8,038 nt of DNA from Roseiflexaceae bacterium (GTDB lineage Bacteria > Chloroflexota > Chloroflexia > Chloroflexales > Roseiflexaceae), in assembly GCA_014381165.1 (NCBI GenBank), contig JACMIM010000931.1, positions 1 through 8,038 of the forward strand, given 5' to 3'. Below the pieces are notes generated by a model, which had not been told where the DNA came from, did not search any database, and worked only from the letters and a program-made list of their open reading frames with translations. Shown one piece after another: positions 1 to 6,583 of this stretch (position 1 is the stretch's first letter; each line of letters starts with the position of its first letter). A program made the position numbers and the translations under genes.

Positions 1-32
1 ACCCGCCCGACGCAGTTCGCCCAGCCCAATAG

Positions 33-52
33 CCCGGCGCTTTAGCGCCGGG
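33..52. repeat. GC-rich hairpin, 8-bp perfect stem
   Basis: cccggcgc (33-40) pairs perfectly with gcgccggg (45-52) around a ttta loop. No T-run follows on the + strand, so it is not a textbook intrinsic terminator, but it could end or protect an upstream transcript. One reading frame open from the window edge stops at tag 43-45, inside this hairpin. Confidence 0.6.
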
Positions 53-80
53 ATCTGCCGCGCCGGGATTTCCCGCGCCG
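45..80 (+). repeat. Short direct repeat gcgccgggat and partial inverted copy
   Basis: gcgccgggat occurs at 45-54 and again at 60-69. The second copy is followed by tcccgcgccg (71-80), which can fold back on it with one bulged base (cgc-ggg against ccc-gcg). Together with the 33-52 hairpin this makes a compact structured patch before the operon promoter. Function unknown; it could be part of a terminator, an operator, or a dispersed repeat. Confidence 0.45.
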
Positions 81-104
81 AAAGCTCCAACGCTAGGAAT
101 GAAT

Positions 105-110
105 TATAAT
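105..110 (+). promoter_or_regulatory. Candidate -10 box of the signalling operon
   Basis: A perfect TATAAT lies 36 bases upstream of the kinase start in an AT-rich pocket of otherwise GC-rich DNA. No convincing -35 hexamer is seen 17 bases upstream (around 82-88), so the promoter may be weak or activator-dependent. It would give a leader of about 30 bases. Confidence 0.5.
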
Positions 111-130
111 AAGCGCTTCTATTCTGTGTT

Positions 131-136
131 GAGGAG
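131..136 (+). promoter_or_regulatory. Ribosome binding site of the sensor kinase
   Basis: GAGGAG is 9 bases before ATG 146, an ideal distance, but only 2 bases before an out-of-frame ATG at 139. This supports 146 as the real start. Confidence 0.75.
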
Positions 137-145
137 TTATGAGTC

Positions 146-3100
146 ATGACACCTATGCTGCGCCGTGAGGCGAACGAGGCCTTGCGCCGCACGCTCACGC
201 GCACAGTGCTGCTGCCGCTGGTACTGCTGGCGCTGCTGGCGCTCGTGCTGTTTTGGCTGATCACGAACCTGCTAGCCTCAGCTGCCTGGGTCGAGCGTTC
301 GCAGCAGGTGCTGGCCAACGCCCACGAACTCCAGGCGACTATTATCGACCAGGAAACCGGCCTGCGTGGCTTTCTGCTAACTGGCGACGTTCTGTTTCTT
401 GAACCCTACAACCAGGCCTTGGCCACAATCGACGAGCGCTTCTCGACCCTCACCAGCCTGGTTGTAGATCTGCCGGATCAGCAAGACCGTGTCGCGCAGA
501 TTCGTGTGATCAACGAGCAGTGGCAGCAGTACGCCCTGCGCGCGATCGAGCTGCGTCGGCAGGATGGTGACTATGTCGCGCTGGCGCAAAGCGGCGAGGG
601 CAAGCGGCGGATCGATCAAATGCGCGCGTTGAACAGGGCGTTCATTCAAACCGAGGAACGTCTGCTGGCCGAGCGTTCGCAGACGGTTCAGCGCGTTACG
701 CAGGGTGTGCTGGCGGGAAGCATGCTGGGCGCACTGCTACTTGGCGGTGTGCTGGCCTATACCACGCGACGTGCGCTGGGCCGCCTTGCCCAGACGTATG
801 ATAACGCCCTGCGCCGGGCCGAGCAGAACGAACAGGAGCTGTACACCCAGCGCGAGTGGTTCCGTGGCACGCTCGCCAGCATTGGCGATGCGGTGGTTGC
901 GACCGACACTCACGGGGTTGTCACCTTCATGAATAGCGTGGCTGAATCGCTGACTGGCTGGACGACCGACCAGGCACTAGGAAAGCCGATAGACACCATC
1001 TTTACGATTGTCAATGAGCAGACCCGCGCGCCTGCAGAGGTGCCAGTTGCACGAGTGCTGCGCGATCAAGTTGTAGTTGGCCTGGCCAACCACACCGCGC
1101 TGGTGCGCCGCGATGGGAGTTCGCTGCCGATCGACGACAGCGCCGCGCCGGTGCGCGATGGACAGGGTGCGTTGGTTGGTGCTGTGCTGGTCTTCCGAGA
1201 TATCTCCGAGCGCTACCGCGATGAGCAGAAGCTACGCGAAAGCGAGCAGCGCTACCGTGGCCTGGTGAACGCGCTGCCTATATCGGTGTGGACGAACTCG
1301 CCCGAGGGCCAAATCACCTACCGCAACCGGCGCTGGCACGATTACACCGGTATCACGCCCAATCAGGTCGATGCGCCCGACCGCCCGCAGATAGTCCACC
1401 CCGACGACGCGCAGCAGACCTATGCGCTTTGGCAAGAGGCTTTGCGTACTGGCCGTGGTTTTGATCACGAATATCGTTTTCGGCGTGCCGACGGCGTCTT
1501 CCGCTGGCATCTTGGCCACGCCGAGCCGGTGCTGGCTGATGATGGCACCATCCTGGACTGGATCGGCCTTGCTATCGATATCGACGACCGCAAGCAGGCT
1601 GAACAAGCGATCGCGTTCAGCGAGGCCCGCTACCGCGGCCTGGCTGAATCGATGCCGCTGGTGGTATGGACAGCGCAGCCGAATGGCGATGTCACTTACT
1701 TCAATCAGGCTTGGTACGCATACACTGGCGACCCTGAGCATACCACACTGGGTTGGGAGTGGCGGGATATCATTCACCCCGAAGACCTGTCAATCACCAT
1801 CGACCGTTGGAACAAAGCGCTCGCCACTGGTGATGCCTATGAGGTGCAGTACCGCTGGCGGGGTGCCGATGGCCAGTATCGCTGGTTTTTGGGGCGTGGC
1901 GTTCCCCTGCACGATCAACACGGCCAGGTTACGCAGTGGGTTGGCACTGGCACCGATATCGACGATCAGAAGCGCTTTGCCCAGCGTCTGACTATCAGCG
2001 AGGCGCGCTACCGCGATCTTGCCAACGCCATGCCGATCCTGCTTTGGACAGCGCGCGGCGATGGCACGATCGACTACTACAACCAGCGCTGGCTGGATTA
2101 TGTCGGTTTATCCATGGAGCAGGTGCTGCGCGATGGCTGGGCCAATTTTGTTCACCCCAACGATCTTGCAATGGTCGGCGAGCGCTGGCAGGACGCCATC
2201 GCAAATGGCACTACGCTCGAGGTCGAGTTCCGCCTGCGCCGCGCTGATGGCCAGTACCGCTGGTTCTTTGGGCGCGCCGTGGCCATTCGCAACGACCAGG
2301 GCCAGATCGTTCAGTGGATTGGCACCAACAATGACACCGACGACCAAAAGCAGTTGGCGGCGGCGGTCGAGGCCAGCGAGGCCCGCTACCGCGACCTGGC
2401 CGAATCGATGTCGATGCTGGTTTGGACTGCGCTGCCGGATGGCCGTGTCGATTACTTCAACCAACACTGGTTCACGTACACCGGGCTCGATCCCAACGAC
2501 TCGATGAGTTGGAACTGGGGGCCGGCCATTCACCCAGCTGATCTCGCGCCGATGACCGAGCGCTGGACGCATTCGCTGCGCACCGGCGAGCCATTTCAGT
2601 ACGAGTTCCGCTTTACGCGCCACGATGGTGGATATCGCTGGTACATTACCGAGGCGTTGCTCAAATCGGATGCGCGTGGCACGCCCACAAAGTGGTATGG
2701 CTCGGCGATCGACATAGATGCGCGCAAGCGCGCCGAGCAGGAGTTGGCCGAAAGTGAAGCACAGTTTCGCCAGATCACCGAGGCTATGCCCCAGTTCGTG
2801 TGGACGACCCAGCCAGATGGCTACCACACCTATTTCAATCAGCGCTGGTTCGACTACACCGGCACGGCGCTGGAACAGGTGCGCGGCGAGGGCTGGAGCA
2901 AGCTGCTGCACCCGGAGGATTACGAACGCACGCTGGAGGTTTGGAACCACGCGCTGCAAACCGGCGAGCCATATGATATCGAGTATCGCCTGCGTGAGGC
3001 GGCAACCGGCGAGTATAATTGGTTTCTGGGGCGTGCCGCCGCAATTCATGAAAGCGACGGGCGGATTGTCGAATGGTTTGGCACATGCACCGACATCGAC

Positions 3101-3865
3101 GCGCAGAAGCGCGCCGAGCGGGCGCTGATCGAGCAGGCCGAATCGCTGGCGCGGGCTACTACCTCGCTGGAAGAGCGCAACCGCGAACTCGACCAGTTCG
3201 CCTATGTCACTTCGCACGATCTCAAGGCCCCGCTACGTGGCATCGCCAATCTCTCGCAATGGATCGAGGAAGACCTGGGCGAGCATGTCACCGAGGAGAT
3301 TCGCCGCCAATTGGAGCTGCTGCGCGGGCGCGTCCACCGCATGGAGGGCCTGATCGACGGTATCCTGCAATATTCGCGGATTGGGCGAGTGCGCAGCACT
3401 GTCGAGCAGGTCGACCTGAGCCAGCTTCTGCCAGACATTGTGGATTTGCTTGCGCCGCCAGCCCAGGTGGTGATTGAGATCGCGAAGGATTTGCCGACGC
3501 TGGAAGCCGAGCGAGTGCATATCCAACAGGTGTTTGGCAACTTGATCGGCAATGCGATCAAGCACGGTGGTGGGCCTGCCGACTTGCGGATCGCCGTAAG
3601 CAGCCGGGATGCTGGCGCAGCCTATGAGTTCGCCGTGAGCGACAACGGGCCGGGGATTGCGCCGCAGTACCACGAGAAGGTGTTCGTGATGTTCCAGACG
3701 CTGTCTTCTCGTGATAAAGTAGAAGGCACCGGCCTTGGGCTTTCGCTGGTCAAGAAGATTGTCGAGCTGTACGGCGGGCGCATTTGGCTGGAATCGCAGG
3801 AGGGGGCCGGGGCGACATTTCGCCTGCTGTGGCCCAAGCGTATACGCGGGGAGCGTGGAAAATGA
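146..3865 (+). CDS. Membrane sensor histidine kinase: CHASE3, six PAS domains, HisKA, HATPase
   Basis: A 1239-residue sensor kinase that should autophosphorylate on histidine and pass phosphate to a response regulator, most likely the next gene. Order seen: TM helix about 20-43; CHASE3-type extracytoplasmic domain with the hallmark ETGLRGFLLTGD at 70-81; TM helix about 184-206; a short helical linker, too short for a full HAMP; PAS1 about 237-357; PAS2 to PAS6 from 366 to about 993; a coiled linker; HisKA with phospho-accepting His1024 in YVTSHDLKAPLRG; HATPase with N-box Asn1132/Asn1136, G1 box DNGPGIAP from 1166 and G2 box GTGLGLSL from 1194. All key kinase residues are present. The HisKA type matches the phytochrome/Cph1-like class that pairs with Rcp1-like regulators (family knowledge). 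Start 146 is chosen because GAGGAG ends 9 bases upstream. The stop overlaps the next start by 4 bases (ATGA). Signal and ligands cannot be read from sequence. Confidence 0.95.
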   Translation: MTPMLRREANEALRRTLTRTVLLPLVLLALLALVLFWLITNLLASAAWVERSQQVLANAHELQATIIDQETGLRGFLLTGDVLFLEPYNQALATIDERFSTLTSLVVDLPDQQDRVAQIRVINEQWQQYALRAIELRRQDGDYVALAQSGEGKRRIDQMRALNRAFIQTEERLLAERSQTVQRVTQGVLAGSMLGALLLGGVLAYTTRRALGRLAQTYDNALRRAEQNEQELYTQREWFRGTLASIGDAVVATDTHGVVTFMNSVAESLTGWTTDQALGKPIDTIFTIVNEQTRAPAEVPVARVLRDQVVVGLANHTALVRRDGSSLPIDDSAAPVRDGQGALVGAVLVFRDISERYRDEQKLRESEQRYRGLVNALPISVWTNSPEGQITYRNRRWHDYTGITPNQVDAPDRPQIVHPDDAQQTYALWQEALRTGRGFDHEYRFRRADGVFRWHLGHAEPVLADDGTILDWIGLAIDIDDRKQAEQAIAFSEARYRGLAESMPLVVWTAQPNGDVTYFNQAWYAYTGDPEHTTLGWEWRDIIHPEDLSITIDRWNKALATGDAYEVQYRWRGADGQYRWFLGRGVPLHDQHGQVTQWVGTGTDIDDQKRFAQRLTISEARYRDLANAMPILLWTARGDGTIDYYNQRWLDYVGLSMEQVLRDGWANFVHPNDLAMVGERWQDAIANGTTLEVEFRLRRADGQYRWFFGRAVAIRNDQGQIVQWIGTNNDTDDQKQLAAAVEASEARYRDLAESMSMLVWTALPDGRVDYFNQHWFTYTGLDPNDSMSWNWGPAIHPADLAPMTERWTHSLRTGEPFQYEFRFTRHDGGYRWYITEALLKSDARGTPTKWYGSAIDIDARKRAEQELAESEAQFRQITEAMPQFVWTTQPDGYHTYFNQRWFDYTGTALEQVRGEGWSKLLHPEDYERTLEVWNHALQTGEPYDIEYRLREAATGEYNWFLGRAAAIHESDGRIVEWFGTCTDIDAQKRAERALIEQAESLARATTSLEERNRELDQFAYVTSHDLKAPLRGIANLSQWIEEDLGEHVTEEIRRQLELLRGRVHRMEGLIDGILQYSRIGRVRSTVEQVDLSQLLPDIVDLLAPPAQVVIEIAKDLPTLEAERVHIQQVFGNLIGNAIKHGGGPADLRIAVSSRDAGAAYEFAVSDNGPGIAPQYHEKVFVMFQTLSSRDKVEGTGLGLSLVKKIVELYGGRIWLESQEGAGATFRLLWPKRIRGERGK
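1241..3130 (+). repeat. Five tandem PAS-PAC coding units of 378 bp each
   Basis: Inside the kinase gene, PAS2 to PAS6 begin with the same Ser-Glu pair (SEQRYR, SEARYR, SEARYR, SEARYR, SEAQFR) at residues 366, 492, 618, 744 and 870. The step is 126 residues (378 bp) every time. Shared marks in each unit are VWT or LWT near the start, an N..W pair in the NQRW segment, HP.D in the middle, and W.G followed by D.D at the end of the PAC part. The first four units have 112 residues from the starting Ser to the DID (or DTD) Asp; the fifth has one extra residue. The sequences have diverged clearly, so the duplications are old. They resemble the PAS_3 fold type (family knowledge). Confidence 0.9.
3848..3853 (+). 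promoter_or_regulatory. Ribosome binding site of the Rcp1-like regulator
   Basis: GGGGAG inside the last codons of the kinase gene, 8 bases before ATG 3862. It decides the start of the regulator gene and sits in the ATGA overlap context typical of coupled translation. Confidence 0.65.
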
Positions 3866-4290
3866 GCGAGTCGAAAATGCTACACATCCTGCTGGTCGAC
3901 GACGACGAAGTCGATATCATGAACGTCCAGCGGGCATTTCGCAAAAACAACATTGTAAACCCGCTGTATGTGGCGCATAATGGCCTGGAAGCACTGGAGT
4001 TGCTGCGCGGGACGGGCGATGCGAAAATCCCTTCCGAGCGCCGGTTGGTGCTGCTCGATCTGAACATGCCCAAAATGAACGGCTTGGAGCTGCTGCGTGA
4101 GATTCGCAGCGACCCAGCGCTGCACGCCCTGACCGTGATCGTGCTGACAACCTCAGACGATGAGCGCGACAAAGTCGAGGCCTACAACCTAAATATCTCC
4201 GGTTATATCCTCAAGCCAGTTACCTTTGGGGCCTTTGTCGATGCTATGGCAACGCTGAATAAGTACTGGGCGATCAACGAACTACCGTAA
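3862..4290 (+). CDS. Single-domain response regulator, Rcp1-like
   Basis: A 142-residue receiver domain with no output domain. Acidic pocket DDD at 13-15, phospho-acceptor Asp66 in LLDLNMPKMNG, switch Thr96 in VLTTSDD, and Lys118 followed by proline in YILKPV are all in place. The loop before the phosphorylation site is longer than in CheY, and the ILTTS(D)DE and LKPV segments fit the Rcp1 subgroup, whose known members take phosphate from Cph1-type kinases. The upstream kinase has the matching HisKA type, so it is the likely donor. The ATG overlaps the kinase stop (ATGA), and GGGGAG at 3848-3853 sits 8 bases ahead, which favours this start over the in-frame TTG at 3784 buried in the kinase gene. 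Probable role: phosphate shuttle or protein-contact output. Confidence 0.93.
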   Translation: MSESKMLHILLVDDDEVDIMNVQRAFRKNNIVNPLYVAHNGLEALELLRGTGDAKIPSERRLVLLDLNMPKMNGLELLREIRSDPALHALTVIVLTTSDDERDKVEAYNLNISGYILKPVTFGAFVDAMATLNKYWAINELP

Positions 4291-5945
4291 TGCACCAACA
4301 CCTTTCTATTTTGGTTGTCGATGACGACGCGGTCGACCGTATGGCCGTGCGGCGTGCGCTCAAAGCCGCCGCTTTACCCTGCACAATCGAGGAGGCGGTC
4401 GATGGGCCGAGCGCGCTTGCCGCACTTGATCGGATCGCCGTAAACGTGATCCTGCTCGATTATCACCTGCCTGGCACCGACGGCCTGACGGTGCTGCGCG
4501 CTATTCGCACCCACGGCTATACTGTGCCAGTAGTCATGCTGACCGGCCAGGGCGATGAGCAGCTGGCAGTCGAGTTGCTGCGCTCCGGCGCGACCGACTA
4601 CCTCACGAAAAACGCGGTCTCACCCGACGTGCTGGCACAAAGCATTTATCGTGCGCTGCGCGTGCATCGCGCCGAGCAGCTCGCCGTCGAGGCCGAGCAG
4701 GCGTTGCATGTCGCCGCCGAGCGCCAGCACTTCTTGGCCGAGGCCAGCCAGTACCTGGTCGAGTCGCTGAACCATCAGACGATTATCGAGCGGCTGGCCG
4801 AGCTGGCGACGCGGCAACTGGCCGATGCCGCCGCAGTCGATATGCTTGGTGAGGGTGGTGTGCTCGTGCGCGTGGCGACGGCGATACGCCAGTCCAACGC
4901 GCAGACGTTGCCGACAAGCAGCACGGCAGATGTGAATCTTGAAATCCTTGTCGGCACCGCAAACGTTGTCCGCAGCGGTAAACCCATCCGTTACTCCCAG
5001 GTTGCGGCAGGCGCAGCGGGCGCAGAAGGCGAGTTGCTGGCGGCGTATGCGGCCGCTTCGGTCGGCTCGGTGCTGATTGTCCCGCTGACCGTGCGCAACG
5101 AAACCACTGGCGCGGTTACGTTTAAGTGCGCCGACACGAATTCGAACTACACGCACGACGATTTGCTGCTGGCCAACGATTTGACGCACCGGGCTGCGAT
5201 TGCGCTGGACAATGCCCGGCTGTACCGCGAGGCGCAAGATGCGGTGCGCGTGCGCGACGCCTTTCTCTCGGTCGCAGCCCACGAGCTGAAAACCCCCCTG
5301 ACGACGCTATTTGGCAATGTGCAGCTCCTCCAGCGCCGAGCCGTGCGCGAGAGCAGCATGAACGAACGCGACCAGCGCACGTTGCGGATTGTGGCCGAGC
5401 AGACTGGGCGCTTGAACAAAATGATCGGCGCGCTACTTGATCTTTCACGCCTGCAAATGGGCCAGTTCGCGATGCAGCTCAGCCCGGTTGATCTGATAGC
5501 CCTCACGCAGCGTGTCGTCGACGAACTACAGCCCTCGCTCGACCACCATGCTGTGGCACTGTCTGGCGACCTCGACGCACTGGTGATCGAAGCCGACGAG
5601 CTGCGCCTGGAGCAGGTTTTGCAAAACCTGCTCCAGAACGCGATCAAGTACAGCCCGAATGGTGGCACTATCACGGTGGCGATCACGCACGCCGAGGCTG
5701 AGGTGCAAGTGGCCGTGAGCGACCAGGGCATCGGCATTCCGGCGTCATCGATCCCGCACCTGTTTGGCCGGTTCTTTCGCGCTGAAAACGCCCAGGAGCA
5801 TCGCATTAGTGGGATTGGGGTCGGCCTGTATGTGGTGCATGAGATCGTCACGCGGCACGGCGGCACGATCGATGTCGCCAGCGTCGAGGGCGAAGGCACC
5901 ACGTTTACCGTGCATCTGCCGCTGGCCGCGCAGATTGCAGCCTAG
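4290..5945 (+). CDS. Receiver-GAF-histidine kinase (hybrid, soluble)
   Basis: A 551-residue cytoplasmic protein with no membrane segment. The N-terminal receiver (about 5-125) has the acidic residues 11-13, phospho-acceptor Asp57 in LLDYHLPGTDG, Thr85 and Lys107. The Lys is followed by Asn-Ala instead of the usual Pro. A charged helical linker leads to a GAF-like sensory domain (about 155-315), then HisKA with His331 in AAHELKTPL, and HATPase with Asn446/Asn450, G1 box DQGIGIP from 478 and a G2 box GIGVGL from 508. The receiver probably controls the kinase, so the protein could take phosphate from the upstream pair and pass a signal on. The ATG overlaps the upstream stop (TAATG) and no Shine-Dalgarno is visible in front, so translation is likely coupled to the preceding gene. 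The GAF ligand is unknown. Confidence 0.93.
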   Translation: MHQHLSILVVDDDAVDRMAVRRALKAAALPCTIEEAVDGPSALAALDRIAVNVILLDYHLPGTDGLTVLRAIRTHGYTVPVVMLTGQGDEQLAVELLRSGATDYLTKNAVSPDVLAQSIYRALRVHRAEQLAVEAEQALHVAAERQHFLAEASQYLVESLNHQTIIERLAELATRQLADAAAVDMLGEGGVLVRVATAIRQSNAQTLPTSSTADVNLEILVGTANVVRSGKPIRYSQVAAGAAGAEGELLAAYAAASVGSVLIVPLTVRNETTGAVTFKCADTNSNYTHDDLLLANDLTHRAAIALDNARLYREAQDAVRVRDAFLSVAAHELKTPLTTLFGNVQLLQRRAVRESSMNERDQRTLRIVAEQTGRLNKMIGALLDLSRLQMGQFAMQLSPVDLIALTQRVVDELQPSLDHHAVALSGDLDALVIEADELRLEQVLQNLLQNAIKYSPNGGTITVAITHAEAEVQVAVSDQGIGIPASSIPHLFGRFFRAENAQEHRISGIGVGLYVVHEIVTRHGGTIDVASVEGEGTTFTVHLPLAAQIAA

Positions 5946-5969
5946 AAGTTGCCCAACAGGTTTCATTTC

Positions 5970-6070
5970 GCCTGCGGCGGGCAAGGAAATACCTCATCAT
6001 TGTTTCGTTGTTTGGTGCAAAGCACCAAACAACGAAACAAAAAAGATAAATCTTCCCTGCTGCCGCAGGC
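5970..6070. repeat. 101-base palindromic element between convergent genes
   Basis: The outer arms gcctgcggc (5970-5978) and gccgcaggc (6062-6070) and the inner 19-bp perfect stem (6000-6018 with 6022-6040) share one symmetry centre at position 6020. Between them, gcaaggaa (5981-5988) pairs with ttccctgc (6053-6060) at seven of eight positions if one base is bulged. This is a long nested inverted repeat. It fits a bidirectional transcription barrier, a REP/MITE-like mobile repeat, or both. Most of this 190-base gap (5946-6135) is this element; no credible gene is seen in it. Confidence 0.8.
6000..6040. terminator. Possible bidirectional terminator hairpin
   Basis: ttgtttcgttgtttggtgc (6000-6018) and its exact complement (6022-6040) form a 19-bp stem with an aaa loop, placed between the end of the operon (5945) and the end of the opposing regulator gene (6136). 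The place suits a shared terminator. Against this, the T-rich tract of the - strand precedes the stem instead of following it, and the + strand has an A-run after it, so it is not a canonical intrinsic terminator. Confidence 0.4.
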
Positions 6071-6083
6071 TGAAGTCGCCAAC

Positions 6084-6122
6084 TGCGTAAGTCCTGAATT
6101 GTGCCTTTGTGTCTTCGTGGCC
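6084..6122. repeat. Possible dispersed intergenic repeat
   Basis: tgcgtaagtcctga (6084-6097) followed by cctttgtgtcttcgtggcc (6104-6122). Similar strings (ggacttacgca; cacgaagacacaaagg on the other strand) recur, from memory, in intergenic DNA and IS/MITE ends of Chloroflexota, cyanobacteria and other environmental bacteria. Only one copy is in this window, so repeat status is an inference. Confidence 0.35.
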
Positions 6123-6135
6123 AAATGTCCGGTGC

Positions 6136-6504
6136 TTACGTATTTGGCGAAGCTGACCATTTGCGCACCAACGCAATCAGGTCATCGATATGGAATGGTT
6201 TTGCCAGCACAGCGCTCGCACGCACCTGCGCCGCTATGTCCTTGGCTGAATGGGCCGCTGTCATAATAATGATCGGCGCAGGCACAGCTACCTGGCGATA
6301 ATAAGCCTCGGCAAAATCCCAGCCGTTCATCAAGGGCATGTGCATATCCAGCAGGATGAGTGAAGGCGGTGTGGCACTGGCCTGCTGAAGCGCGGCGACA
6401 CCGTTGGGCGCGGTAGTCACTGTGAAGCCCTCATCCTCAAGCACAATCGAAACAAACTCACGAATAGTCGGGTCATCATCGACCAGTAAAATTGCCACAG
6501 ACAT
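6136..6504 (-). CDS. Single-domain response regulator, CheY/PleD-receiver-like
   Basis: A 122-residue stand-alone receiver on the reverse strand. It has the acidic residues 9-11 (VDDDP), phospho-acceptor Asp53 in LLDMHMPLMNGW, Thr82 in IIMTAAH and Lys102-Pro103 in VLAKPFHIDDL, so it should be phosphorylatable. It ends shortly after the last receiver helix, with no DNA-binding or enzymatic domain. It is not a close copy of the two receivers in the operon: it lacks their DDD.VD.M.V.RA pattern. It converges on the kinase operon (190-base gap) and diverges from the pyruvate kinase gene. The start at 6504 is preceded by a weak AGGGTGG (6509-6515) only 4 bases away. Partner kinase and target are unknown; proximity suggests, but does not show, a link to the operon. 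Confidence 0.92.
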   Translation of the reverse strand: MSVAILLVDDDPTIREFVSIVLEDEGFTVTTAPNGVAALQQASATPPSLILLDMHMPLMNGWDFAEAYYRQVAVPAPIIIMTAAHSAKDIAAQVRASAVLAKPFHIDDLIALVRKWSASPNT

Positions 6505-6529
6505 CGCGCCACCCTATCTAGCCGGAAGA

Positions 6530-6535
6530 TATAAT
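6530..6535 (+). promoter_or_regulatory. Candidate -10 box of pyruvate kinase
   Basis: TATAAT on the + strand, 126 bases before ATG 6662, in the AT-rich divergent region. No good -35 is visible in front of it. If used, the leader would be about 120 bases and would include the hairpin at 6584-6624. A later start of transcription, for example from the AT-rich 6557-6566 stretch, is also possible. Confidence 0.35.
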
Positions 6536-6554
6536 TCCTGCCTTCTCTCTAAGA

Positions 6555-6563
6555 ACTATACCA
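6555..6563 (-). promoter_or_regulatory. Candidate extended -10 of the reverse-strand response regulator
   Basis: Read on the - strand the site is TGG-TATAGT, a TGn extended -10 element, about 50 bases before the start at 6504. No clear -35 is seen, which is acceptable for extended -10 promoters. Confidence 0.35.
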
Positions 6564-6583
6564 TATGGCTACTTTCTGCGTCG

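Noticed and set aside
1..45. Possible C-terminus of an upstream gene, open from the edge to a tag stop at 43-45
   Set aside because: Only 14 codons are visible, another frame stays open further, and nothing in the peptide is recognisable.
1241..3130. Reading the repeated PAS units as a CRISPR-like or mobile repeat
   Set aside because: The repeats are in-frame diverged protein domains, not near-identical DNA repeats with spacers.
2108..3217. Long open frame on the - strand inside the kinase gene (369 codons)
   Set aside because: It lies fully antisense to the PAS array, has no recognisable domain, and is explained by high GC and biased codons in the real gene. Its length reflects the repeated PAS coding units.
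3784..3861. Upstream TTG start adding 26 residues to the Rcp1-like regulator
   Set aside because: The extension is buried in the kinase gene and is Gly/Ala-rich. The ATG at 3862 has a good ribosome binding site and gives the normal receiver N-terminus.
5147..5902. Open frame on the - strand opposite the hybrid kinase (251 codons)
   Set aside because: Antisense to the GAF, HisKA and HATPase coding region; composition is Ser/Arg/Cys-rich and no family is recognisable.
5949..6266. Small open frames on both strands across the intergenic gap (105 and 65 codons)
   Set aside because: They are made of the palindrome and the repeat-like sequence. The two strands give similar peptides because of the palindrome. 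No good ribosome binding site or domain.
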